This document shows positions 1-11,991 of a stretch of 64,000 bases of DNA, one piece after another. The position numbers and the translations under genes were made by a program. The stretch covers positions 13,338,501 through 13,402,500 of the forward strand of contig OY720097.1 of assembly GCA_963082875.1 (NCBI GenBank), given 5' to 3'. How positions within the stretch are numbered: position 1 is the stretch's first letter; each line of letters starts with the position of its first letter. Below the pieces are notes generated by a model. It did not search any database. It saw only the letters and a list, made by a program, of their open reading frames with translations, and was not told the origin of the DNA. The DNA is from Corella eumyota (taxonomy: Eukaryota > Chordata > Ascidiacea > Phlebobranchia > Corellidae).

Positions 1-3000
1 TATATAGTTGGGCGATTTTTTAGAACAGTGTCTTACCAGATCAATTTAAGATTAAATTAGTGGTATGTATTTGTTGCATAATTGTTATTGATACAACCTG
101 TGGGTTAACGATATACACATTCTTTCAAAAAGTTGAGTTTAAAATGAAAATATTCAGCTGTGTAAATGAATATTTACAAAATAAATAGACCAACAGAATC
201 ATATTACGAAATAATATATAGTATTACCTTTAGATATGTAAAGCATGCCAGATGTTCTTAAAATGTAATAAATTATAAATTCATACGTCAACTTGACGTC
301 ATTAGGAATATATAAAAAAAGAAGGTAAGAAAGTCAATGCATTAACATGGCTAGTTAATTAAATTATAATCAGTTGTATACTTGAGATTTATTATTATAT
401 GACTCTGCTTGATTGAATGTATTTGCCTCGTGTTTAAACATTCGAAGAGTCAATATAGTCGAAATTGCAACTGTATTTAATTGTTTGTTTTTCAATTGTG
501 TATATTTAATCTTTTCCGTTGTGCTGCTGTATGGTTAAATTATACATACTTAAGTGCACTCGGCCTACATTATAATGCGTGTATGCATCAATTTAATTGA
601 CCTCATTATGTGTAGTGCTTTAACTTAATAGTGCGATTTTTAAATTATCTGGTTATTATTTAAAATCACAAGGTACTAAATATTTAACTTTTAGGTAACT
701 TGACCATTCTTAATAGCTTTTTTCTATATATACAAGTTACCCATAGTATACTAATGTTTTGTGCAGTGTAAAACCAAAGCCCCTTTTTCCTTCGTTATTG
801 CTCAAAAGTACACTAAAAATTTATGGTTATTGGTATAATCATCCATTTTTTTCTTTTGGTGACTTTTTAATATTCTTGGTTCTAACAACAATCTCAACTT
901 TAATTTCCGACGTTGCTATAAACAGAAAAAATAATTAAATAACACTTCGTCATTTCTCAGGTACTCTGACATCTGTGTATATAAATGTTTATGGTATGTA
1001 TAATGCAGTGATATCTTCTAGCAGATGGTATTTCTCTGCCTTAACACCTGGTCTTTCGTTGTGATTATCATATTTGACGTCCATGATATTGTAATTTTCT
1101 AATCAAAAAACGTAATTACTGGGGCTCTTGATTTTTATCTGTGTGTTAAAATATAATTAAGATTTTATCTTTTTTGTTTACTAACCAGGGCGATATTGCA
1201 TAAACGTCATTCAAGTCGGTTATTAAAAACATGAATTTTAATCATTTGAACTCTTCAGCAAATTCATTTTGATTTTATGTTAGTGCCAATGAAAAATTGT
1301 TTATCAAGGTGCATGTGATAAATAACTGAAAACTTTGACATAAGACCACGACTCATAACAAACAAATACTTAAAAAGTTTATAATTAATTTATATAAATA
1401 CAAACATGAGTTGGGCTAATAGAACCTAACGTGTTAGGTTTTTGTTAGAGTTCTTAAAATTCTTAAATATCTTTTATTATAGAATAATGTTTACATCAGC
1501 ACGCGGAAACTTTCAGTTATTGGCGTCAGTTATTTTTACTTTCATAATGGTTGATTTTCGGCCTGTTCAAACCACCTGATTTCGTATTTGTTTTCTCCGA
1601 TTAGCCAGCTGAGTCAACACCCGCCTGTTAGCTCAGCAATGGGGTTATTATTACTCGATGACAAAATTTGAAAATATTTTTTTCGAAAAAGCAGGCTTTG
1701 GTTATTTGCAAATCATGCTTTTGTGTTTTAAACGAGTAAAACTCTCGTTCACCCGTGTCTTACTTTGATTGCTGCATTTGGATTACAAGCCCTTTTTTAT
1801 TGAAACGATAACTGATCAATGTACTGAGCATACTATTGTATTATTCATAACCACAGCTTGCAGTACTTGATCTTCCCAAAATTTTGAATGACGTTCCATT
1901 TATTACTTATTTTACTTTCTCATTTTGACAAAAACAGTCTACCAATATAAGATAAGGCACGTAAATGAGGTTTTTGGTTATCTATTAATACCCTATTACA
2001 ATTAACTTAAATAACAACTTTAATCTTAAACCAATTTTAACACCAAACACAACAACAGTCAACAGGAAAACGTGTTGAAGGATGACAAATATCAGTTTAC
2101 CTTTAATTCGCGTGCCGTACACCACAACCCTGTGAAGTGATAACGTATTGATAAATGAAATTTTTAAACTCAAAAACAAAAATCGAAAAATCACTTTTAA
2201 TTTTTCTTTACTTTATTTTCTACAAACAGGAAATATTAAATTTTTATGTAGTTCAACTGAGTTTAAAATTGCTTTATTGGTATGAATAAAAATCGTTTAA
2301 ATTAAGTCTAAGAGGGATTCTTTCAATTACGGCCCGTGACGATTGAACACCTGTATATCTAATACGGGCACCTGTAACTGTTTTAATTCTATTGTACCCA
2401 ACATCAATTTTGTAGTGCAGCACGTTTTATATCGATGTATATTTTATAATATTTTACAATAACAACAGTAAAATGTCTTATTAAAAAAGGGGCGTAATGT
2501 GGTAGAAAACACTGTAAAAAAACTCGCACGAAAAATCCGTTTTTAGTCAGGTTTAAATGCTGTTTAAGTACTGTTGTTAGGTAGAAAATTATTGGTAAAT
2601 AAGTATGTTAAATTTAGGTAAAATTATGACACAACAAGTTGAAGTTTGTTTGTTTTACGTGCTAAGCAAAATAATAAACATTCATGTTTGTAATACATTA
2701 AATATAATGCCTGTCAAATCGAGGGCCAATTCGCGTGAACGCAATACGCTACACATTTTTATGTTAGTAAAGAGATTTAATATATATTTTATATCTTTGG
2801 AAAATAAAACAACAAAACCAATGCTTTTCATCGGAAAAAAATCGCAAAACTTGAAGTTCTGTATTAAGTAATTAACGCGAATGTATTTTTTTCCATGCAT
2901 AATCTTTAAAACAAAAACATTTTTTTATACATACAACGTTTATATTGCTGACAATCCACAATAACAGGTACATAACAACAGCAAAAGACAAAATATACAA

Positions 3001-3066
3001 AACGCAAAAATAATAAGAAATGTTAGAAAACGATCAAAAATTACCAATCACGTAATTGGTTATATT
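1..3066. other. Non-coding AT-rich stretch, no gene recognised
   Basis: About 3 kb of AT-rich sequence downstream of CFAP299 on its strand. The short open frames here are rich in Phe, Leu, Ile and Lys, have no recognisable motif and are not bounded by convincing splice sites, as expected by chance at this base composition. I see no RNA gene, no repeat with clear ends and no exon of a neighbouring gene. It may hold the 3' UTR of CFAP299 near its right end. Confidence 0.6.
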
Positions 3067-6000
3067 TTAGGTTTTTCTTCGGGTAATATGATCGTATATG
3101 ACCACCTGAATGTAGTTGTCTGTTTCGACAAATGTCCGCGTAGAATTGTCTCCAGGTGTAACCGCCTGGTAAATTGAAAGAAACGCTTTTAAGTACGCTG
3201 TTAGCACACTACGGTATAACATGATTTGCACAATAGATCCTAAACACTTCAATAGGTGGGGCTTGAATATGAAAATTAGTCAACGAAAAAAAAATTTGAC
3301 TAAACAAAAAAATGGAAAAATTTAATGGCAAGATAGATTTTTTTTTAATAAAGCCTAGTTTTTTAAGAAAAAGGCAAGTGTAAAGCAGTTTAATTAAAAC
3401 ATATTTTTTAGAGAAAACTTGCTCTTAAAAAATAATTTACAATAAGTAAATCAACATTACCTCAAAAAATAAAATTCAAACAAAACTTACTTTAGGATCC
3501 ACGTTAAGAATTTTTCTATCTCTCTTGTTTTTGAAAAGAAGTCCGGAAGCGTTTTCCGCAATAACTTGGTAGTTCGGAGTGGGATTCGATGTCGAGGTCT
3601 GAGTCTCCCAGTTGTAAAAACTAAAATTTTACATAAAACAAATTTACTATAATATTAGTACATTTGTTTTGCTAGTAATCCCGTGTTAGTAGTTTTAGTA
3701 AAACATGCTAAAAATTTTAACAAAGAATTATTTATTTTTTGGTTTCAGATTACTAGTGACATATTTCATTTTAAACGATTAACAATATAACGGTAAAAAC
3801 GTATACTTTTTTGCCAAATTAAATTTTAATTTGTTAAAATAAAACTGGTATACATATTAAACAAACATTTTTACTTAAAAAATTAGTGTTACTTTAATGT
3901 AAATGTTTTTTTTGTTGCTCACTAACAAAGACATTAACTATTGGAAATTACTGCCACCTCAAATCAGCGGGTCTGGGTAAGATTCGTTTTTTCCCACTAA
4001 AGTAAGGCTCAAAATCTTCAGTCTTAAGTCGATGTGCAAAATCAATATATCCAGATATTTCCTGATGTCTCGAGTTTTTATCACGAATAAAAATAATCGA
4101 CTAAAATAAAATTAATATTTTTTGCACTTAAATAAGGTAAAATTTACATGATTAGATGTGTTTAAGTTTTATTAATACGCTTAAAGGGAATAGTAAAATA
4201 AATTTTGAGCGTTAAGTAAGAAATATTTATGTAGCAGTGTAAAGTAAATGAAAATTGATTACCAAAAATATTTAAATAAAAAGTGTGGATCTTAAATTAT
4301 AAACATGATAATTGTGAAGCAGTTAATTTGCACAAGTTACTTTTTCAAATAGCCCTGACTTTTAGAACCTAATTTACCGTCATTTTTCCGCTTCTATTTC
4401 CTTCTTCTCTCTGGGCAAGCGAGCGAAGAAAAGTGCTTCGCAAATCTTTCCCAGAGCTGGCCAATGTCCTGCAAAAAAAAAAAAATAATATAATGACAAG
4501 ATATATGTTGAGATAAATTTTCAATTACAACCCCATTTTAGAATTAACATTAAGATTTAAAACTATTTTTTGTGTCACTGAAATTTCGGCACCTGTCCAC
4601 AAGGCCCGTAATTACAATCCAGCGAAAATATGATATCATATATCCGCGCAAATATGCCAGTTTTATAATGGCAAATTCTTAGCCCTACTGGAAGCCGTAA
4701 CGTTTATATTCGCGTTTACGTAATCGCAGCGCGCACATCAAACGCCAAAATCTGAATCAAGAATGTAAATCTTACGTCTAAATTGGCTTCGCCATGTCAT
4801 CACGATGTAACAGGTGGCGGCAATTTACTGCGACCGGACCAATTGTTAAATATTATTTTAACTCTTTAGCTGCATAAGCCAGTTTTACGTTTAACAAACA
4901 CTATATTGTTAAAAGCGGCGAGGCCCGTTTCTGTAATATTTTAAAAAGCTTGCCTTGCTCACGTGAAGTCTTTGCCAGCTGGTTATCATAATTTAATTGT
5001 AAACGTGTTTTAGCTAAACGTAGCTACGACAGTCCTTAACTTTGCGATCGCTAATTTATGGCGGATATTAATTTGACCAGCTGAAGAAACAAAGTGGGCC
5101 CCCTTTAGAAGTTTACCACATTTTTTTGCCTAAATTGTAGAAAATAAAACAGTTTTCAATCACGTGCCGGCGTTTTTGTTTGATCAGAAACGTTTAAGTG
5201 AAATTTGATAGGGTTAAATTCTGAAAACAAGTAGCATTGTGACTGGTTCTACTATTTTTACAATCGTAAAATACTTAATTATTCATAGAGAACTTGAACT
5301 TTGTAAGTACTTGTATTTAGTTAACAACATACCCACATCCTTATCCACAAAAATTTGTGACGTTTTTGTTGTATTAAATTTTGATTTATGGGCCTTTCTC
5401 CTATTTATAGACTCGAAAACAATGCCTAAGCTGTGCAAACTTTTATACAGCAAACCGCGTGTTGTTTTAAAGGCTTAGGAGCCAGAGGAAATTAATAATA
5501 CTTAAAATGCGGTAATAGACACAAACTAATTGTTTGTAGGAAAATCGAGTACGAATTTTTAGAGCGAAAACTTTTCGCATCTCATCGGGGTCGCTTATTT
5601 AAACAAGCAATAACAAATCGCGATAATAAACAGGTGTTCAATACAGAAACGGGTCTCTGCACGCGCCAGGCAAAGGAAGGTTCACTGGCTTGTCACGTGG
5701 CGAGACCGTCACCTGCTACACATCGAAGGAAAGTAGCCGGAACTTTGTTTGTTTGTAAACCGTCGGAAGCCCGCGCCAAGGCTTTCAAATCCCGGATCAC
5801 ACGAATAAAATAATAGCCAGGAACGGATTTACCACAAGGCCGGCGATGCAACAAGTCGAGATTACGCTTAGCACTTAAGTAACGTATAGCTGATATATCT
5901 GGCTTTAATGCCTTCAAAAGAAATTCGATTACCCACTTTTGACCAATATTAAACGCGAACGCCGATCGTCCAGGTGTGCCGTAGGAATAGAGATCAGGTG

Positions 6001-8207
6001 TCGACGTCAACATAAAACTGATTGGAAAGTCGTCGTCAGCCAGGTGGGATAAAAAGTTTTACTTGTTTTCGGGTAAGATATAGCCCACCGTTTAGCGACT
6101 AAAATCACTATGCAATGTAGAACAAATCTAATGTACAGGTCGGTACCTTTTTCGATTTATACATTTCTATTTATACAAAACTTTGTTTGTGTTATTGGCC
6201 TTTATATGAATACTGCGTTTGTTGTGAATAACAAGCTGTACACAACACCCTTTCGAGCAAGGTGTGCCTAGGCCTTTATTCAAGCCGGGATTAGAAACAA
6301 AATACGGCGCGAAATCTTTTAAGTCAGCACAGCGCTACGTCATTTCATAGTAAAATTATAGTGCTGAAATCCTTAAAACACATATGTTCGACCCAATATA
6401 ATCAAGTAACAAACAAAAATTATAACACCGTTTGTGATGGCAATGCAGTCACCGGGGTTGCTTCATGCCGAATTAGTTTAACGTGTGTGGGCCATCGATA
6501 AAGGAAAAAACTCACAATCCATAGTTTAAAAGGTCAGGTTTTGGACCGACAAGGGCTTATGTCTTTAATTTAACGTGCACGTGCCTGAATTTTAATAAAA
6601 CACCACCACAAAATGGAATATATTGCATTTTACAGATTCAAACCAACCCAAAGTGGTATAGGCATTGCATAAAGAAAATTAATTATTTTTTTCCCAAAAA
6701 GGTAGTAAAAATCGTTTTTTAAACAAAGCACAACAACAATGCAGTTTTAACTAAACGCTCTACAAACGAGCCATTTAACCACACACGCTTACATACATCC
6801 GATGACACAAGTTTCGGGTTAGACGAACGCATCTTCAGCAGATGTTCGTTTACATCATTTGTTTACTGATCTGATCGCGCTTTGCTTCTTAAAACGAAAC
6901 CTTATCTCGCGAACAAGGTGCCAGTACAATACGACACGTTATACGGTTACATTAATCAATTAATGTAAAATCAACTTATCCGAAAGACTATCTGTACACG
7001 TGTTACGTGATTTGGGTAAGCGCAGAAAGCAAAAGTAGTGTCGGATATTACTCTACGTTTTTAAGAAAAAGTGGCAATTACTTTTAAGATTTAGGTAGAA
7101 TATAAACTAGATAATGCTATAACAAAACAACCTATCTTATTATACATTTTGTGTAAAACAAGTCGAAGTAAAGTACACAAGCATGGATTTAACGTATCCG
7201 GTTAAAAAACAAAAAACAGGCACGCGCATCTGCCAAGGTCGAGGGGTTAAGTTGCAGTTTAATTAAACAAATAAACGAGTCATTGTTGTAACAGGTTACA
7301 ATGTAAATGTACACGTACAAGAAATTAAAATCCTTTATGGTTACTTATATAACAAGAGGCAAATTAGAGCTAGTTACGGATAAAGGTATTCGCAAATAAA
7401 AATAGCAATACAAAGCGACAACCATTGCTTAATAGCACCCACTGGCGGTTTGTGTAAAGATGCTTCTACTAAAAAAGTTAAAATTAAGTACAGATATGGG
7501 ACTCACATACAGAAGAATAAACTTACATAAACTTTTTAAGAATTAGGTCCTATTTACACAATATAAAATATTGCTGTTACATCCTGCTACTTACTTTTGT
7601 TGACTGCGTTTTGATAATCTTGAAGCTTCTGCAGCTTGTTTTCTTGCTTCAAATTCCTCTCTTTTTAAAACTTCTCCACTACCTCTGTAGCCAAGTTCAA
7701 CCAACTGTCTTGCCAGTTCTTCATCCTGGTCGACAAAAACATAAGTAATATTTAGGTAGGGTTATAGTGCGTGCATTAGATGATAGTATTTTGGCAAAAG
7801 TCTAATAAACCACAATGAAGTTGTGGGTTCAATCTCTATTGCTCTTATGCTTTAGCACTCTTGAGTGAGGCACAATAAATGGTGAACTACTGCTGACCCA
7901 GTACTTAAACAGCAGGATAATAACCGGGTAACTATAATCTATATAATATCCCAAACTGCTACAAGCAACTCAAGACTTGGTCGGAGTCACTGATGTTACT
8001 CTATGTTTAGGTTGTGCATTTGACATTTCCACATTGAGAAAAAATATATACAAAAAAAAAGTGCAATTGGTAAATACTGTTAGCTTTCACAAATGTTACC
8101 TCAAGGTAATACAGATCTAAAGAAGTAATTTGAGAATCCAGAAAATCTTCATAAGTTGCAAATTCGGTGATGATGTTGTCGGCCCCAGAAGAACCTTCCT
8201 CTTCCAT
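3067..8207 (-). CDS. CFAP299: Cilia- and flagella-associated protein 299 (six exons)
   Basis: Exons on the minus strand: 8207-8100, 7725-7595, 4468-4378, 4100-3958, 3620-3491 and 3165-3067. All have GT-AG borders and keep frame, giving 233 residues, the length I recall for vertebrate CFAP299 (C4orf22). Recognisable blocks are [18 protein letters not shown] in exon 1, [15 protein letters not shown] in exon 2, [18 protein letters not shown] in exon 3, [19 protein letters not shown] and GKKRILPRP in exon 4, [15 protein letters not shown] in exon 5 and [15 protein letters not shown] at the C terminus. The family is a conserved protein of ciliated cells and sperm with no known catalytic activity. 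The start at 8207 is chosen because MEEE leads straight into the conserved block and a pyrimidine-rich AG lies 26 bases upstream. Intron 1 carries a SINE and intron 2 (3.1 kb) an E-box cluster. The identification is firm; the molecular role is not known to me. Confidence 0.96.
5631..6046. promoter_or_regulatory. Candidate enhancer: cluster of CAGGTG E-boxes in CFAP299 intron 2
   Basis: Five CAGGTG or CACCTG hexamers lie at 5631-5636, 5710-5715, 5971-5976, 5995-6000 and 6041-6046, plus a CACGTG at 5694-5699. The stretch is clearly richer in G+C than the flanking intron. This hexamer is the preferred site of Snail/ZEB zinc fingers and of some E-protein heterodimers. An open frame on the minus strand (6013-5693, 106 codons) covers the same patch but has no recognisable domain, so I read the patch as regulatory rather than coding. 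The target could be CFAP299 or a neighbour; this is inference. Confidence 0.4.
7805..8050 (+). repeat. tRNA-derived SINE copy, 5' truncated
   Basis: Begins near the B-box-like GTGGGTTCAATC and runs through the shared body (TTGCTCTTATGC, then CCCAAACTGCTACAAGCAAC, then GATGTTACTCTATGTTTAGG) to an A-rich tail. The same order of blocks is found at 24472-24740 and, inverted, at 28981-29249. The A-box half of the head is not clear here. It sits in intron 1 of CFAP299, antisense to that gene. Confidence 0.7.
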
Positions 8208-9362
8208 TATAAATTTAAATTTATATCTAACCCTATTATTTAAAGAAAAAGTTGTGATTAATAAAATGTTGTGATGTTTGGTTAAACATACCATATATCA
8301 GTTGTTCTAATTCAGCTGAAGTTATTAAATTTATATATACCCAAAGTCTTTATTTGTATATACAATAAAGTATATATTACACTTAATATAAAATATTATT
8401 TATATAGTCAAAAGACCTATATATACTTGATTGTTGATCTACTTAACTAACTCCTTAAGTGAAAAAGTTAAGTTAGTTTATTTGATTAATCTCAATATAT
8501 ATTTATATGTAGTTTTATAATGGCGTTTTCTTTTTTTGTTGTAAGCCTAAATAATTAAAGCATACAAAACGAAATAATTTGGCAAATGTATAAGCATATT
8601 TGTTTAATGTCAGAACGTACAGCAAGTCTGCAAAGGTACAAATCATAAGAAAATAAAACTTAAACATATTTTAAATTTTTAGACGTGTGTATATGTTAAA
8701 AACTTGTAAGAAATTAATATAATACTTTTATTTAATTAAACTTAGTTATTTTTTCAATAAATACCATGTAAAACGCTACCAAAACAATTTAGTATATCTT
8801 TCTCTGTAGCGTTGGCGTTGCTATAGTTACAGCGCTATCCCGCAAATTGTGAAAAATGGCGGAACCAAAATGAAAGAACACATGTATAATTTAATTGTTT
8901 TATGTAATTTAAATAAATAGAACTTTGAGTAGGTAAAAATTAATAAAAAAAATGTTTTTTTAAAAGAATTGAATATGATTAACTGTAGTACTTGTAAACT
9001 AGATTATAGGTGACACTACTTAATCTGTAGTTAATAGTCTCAATAAAGCATAATTTAAAAATTTATACGGGTGTATGACAAAACTGGAGACGGTGTTAAA
9101 ACTACTGCATTACACCATAAAAATGTAATGTATTTTACTTAAATGGGCTATGGGGAGAAATTTCTTTAACTATAAATTATTCATTCTTTGACTCCACATT
9201 TTTACAGCAAGGAGTAAGGTATTGATTTAATGCAAGGGCGTTTGTAATATTGTAAGCTTCGACTAGTAATGTAGTTTTATATTATTATTTACAAAGTTTT
9301 TTTTTAAATTCGTTCATTGTATAGTTATATTAACATTTTGAGTTTAAAAGGAAAAGCAAACA
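8208..9362. promoter_or_regulatory. Divergent intergenic region of CFAP299 and the coiled-coil gene
   Basis: About 1.15 kb between the CFAP299 start (leftward) and the next gene's start (rightward). Most of it is AT-rich, but 8800-8870 is a more G+C-rich islet. It contains GTTGCTATAGTTAC at 8817-8830, which fits the RFX X-box palindrome (RYYNYY, spacer, RRNRAC) with one mismatch. RFX factors drive ciliary genes in animals, so the site suits CFAP299. A pyrimidine-rich AG at 8234-8233 on the minus strand may be a leader or 5' UTR splice acceptor for CFAP299. Confidence 0.4.
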
Positions 9363-11991
9363 ATGGAAAGGCCAATTAAACTTCTACAAACTGACCCTCA
9401 AAGCAGTAAAAGACATTTTCAGCAACGTAGAATTCATTTTCATCCGAATTCTGCGTATTCAAAATCCTTGTACAACATTGCGTTAACTCCGCAAATGCAA
9501 TCAGACATACATAACATCCCAAGATCAATGAGTGCAATTAACGAAAATTCTACCGATTGGAAAGAAAACTTATGCGGAATGTTTCAAAAATCACCACAAC
9601 ACAGTAGTAGAGAAGCATGGTATCAAAAAGAAGATGTCGAGAATACCAGCAAAAATGTGTCCCGCTCCCAAAGCTATCAATACTCAATTACCACACCTAT
9701 GGAAATTGAGAACGGATTTTCGGGTTCAGGATCTATTTATATCTCTGTTCCTCTTAGAAACAAAAGGAAGCGAAAGACCTATGGTCGAAGTAGTGGAGGG
9801 TATTTTTTTGATAAATACATGAAGCGTTTATATGATAGGTATGTTAAGAAGGACGATTGCAAAACCCTGATGAAACCACCTAGTAAGCAGTTAATACTTA
9901 AAATAAAAAGCAACAGGCAAGACATTATTCTGGCGGATTATTTTTCTGCGGAAACAAAAGACGCAATGTATAACCTTTTATTGCCTGGTACTTCCATACA
10001 AAAATTAAACATTTCAAGTAATGAAAATCATGAACCAGAGAATAAAAGTCAGCAAATTGATCAGCCTAACAATAAAGAAATTTGCCAATGTGAAAGCGTT
10101 AACAAGAAATGTGCTCTTTTAGAAAACCAGTCGCCTTTAGAACCATCCTGTCCGTTTTCGTTGAGATTTTGGGGTGATGCAACTGTGGACAAAAATTCCG
10201 TTTCTAATCAGTCCTACTGTGCTACACCAAACATTACTGACAGTAAAGCCAAGTCTTGTCGCTACTGTGATAGCAATAGTGAAACTTTAAAAGCAATGGA
10301 GACATTGTATCTTTGTAACTTTAAAGTATCGATGGAAGGAGATTGGTTATGCTTGAAAGAAATTTGTGAAACAGCAGAAAGCCTTGATTGTTTTACAACA
10401 AGCACATTTAGTGGTATGTTAATTTAATATAATGATCTCAAATGTCCAAAAAATATTTACTTTAACATTATAAATTAAGAATGTATAATTTTCTAAGATA
10501 CTTTTAAACCAAATATCTTATTTGTAGCTTTAATAAATTTAAATTAAGTTGATTATTTTTCTCTTTTATTTTTGCTTTCGGGTTTAGCCTTTCCAAGTTA
10601 GGAAAGTCGATTTTTGTTTTAGGCAGGATTTGCCTTTTTACTTTTTTTGCAAGTTTTAGTTCGTTAACATCAAGGCAAGTGTAAAAATGCCATCAAACTG
10701 TGACTAGTTCTAAGTTTTTAATGCGTTTATTATAATAAATCTATAGACTATAGTCTTATCGTGCAAAAACAACTATAAACAGGTTTTATTTGATCGACAT
10801 TTGTTTAAAAACTAGGTTCACAGAACTTTTCTACGGAAAACAAATGTTTCTGGACAAGCATGGATGCATTAGAAAATATTGCACCACGAGATGAAATAAA
10901 TACTAAGGACAGCGTAGGGCGGTCATCAGAAATTAGGTAACTGTTGTATTGTTTACTAGAAATTACGTTTTGTTAATAGGAATAAACAACAAATGACAGG
11001 TCTAAATGTTGGCAATGTCTTGCTTACAATGTATTTAAAACATAACAATAAACAATAGATTTCACTCAAATAATATCTATCTCTTTTAAGAAATAAGGAA
11101 GCAGATGCATCAAACGATCAACTATCTGGCTTGAATTGTTTAAACACAAACTCTTGCTTACTGGAAGGCGAACTTCAAAACCAGGTTTTGTAGTAGAAAT
11201 AGTATTTTAGTATATTGATTGGTTGCTAAAACCGGTTGGTACATGTTGTTAGATTGCTGTGACTGATTGTAGTTTGTGCTTGAGAAATGGAAACGATGCA
11301 GACAACGAAAATAAAAAGGAAAAGATTCGAAGTTTGTTGTACCAAAATAATTATCTAAAAGAAAGAACCAGGTAGTATAAAGTACAAGTGACTATATTAA
11401 TTACAAGTCAATTTGTTAATCTAACTAAAATGTTGGCATCATTTTATCAAGGCATCTCGAAAGTACTTGTTTGGAAATTCAGAAAAAATCTGAACAAATG
11501 GAGAAAGAAAATCAACTTTTGCTTGAAAAGCTTACTAAATTTAAGCTCCAGGTTCAATCAGGAAAAGTAATTTCCGAAAACGATGATTTGCCATTAAACA
11601 TAAAGGCAACATATGTAGGTTTAATTTTTTTTAAATTTTAAGTATCAAAAACTATATTTTAAATTTTAAAAAGTTTTAATGCATTTTAAATGTATTTCTG
11701 GTAAAAATTAATATTTATCATTTTACCAACAGTACCAAAATATTGATCATAAAATAAACGAACAAAATCTTATCAAACAAAACTTAAAACTGGATGTTAA
11801 TACATTGGACAAAGAAAATCATTACGGTTTAATAACACTACAAGAACAACTTGATAACGTTAGAGCAATCAACATGGATATTTACAAAAAACTGCAGGTA
11901 TTACAATATTTGTACATTGTATTGTTTTATAAAATACTTAACTGTTTTTACAAATTTTTAGACAAAAAAGTGTGGAAAAGAAATAAAATGA
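9363..11991 (+). CDS. Unrecognised protein with C-terminal coiled coil (seven exons)
   Basis: Exons 9363-10413, 10816-10936, 11091-11184, 11253-11371, 11452-11614, 11733-11897 and 11962-11991 join in frame with GT-AG borders to about 580 residues. The first 350 residues are polar and look largely disordered. They include a basic patch (residues about 132-165: NKRKRKTYGRSSGGYFFDKY, then a run rich in Lys, Arg and Tyr) that may be a nuclear signal or a nucleic-acid- or microtubule-binding region, and several Cys pairs. From about residue 430 to the end the protein is rich in Glu, Lys, Leu and Gln with heptad-like spacing (for example KSEQMEKENQLLLEKLTKF), a probable coiled coil. I do not recognise the family. 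A centrosomal, ciliary or meiotic scaffold is possible, given the coiled coil and the divergent CFAP299 promoter, but this is a guess. The last exon is only 30 bases and the 3' end is less certain than the rest. Confidence 0.75.

Noticed and set aside
5693-6013. 106-codon open frame on the minus strand in CFAP299 intron 2
   Set aside because: No recognisable domain, no paired exons, and it lies in the correct strand only by chance with the host gene. The G+C-rich composition explains the lack of stops. Kept as a possible regulatory patch instead.
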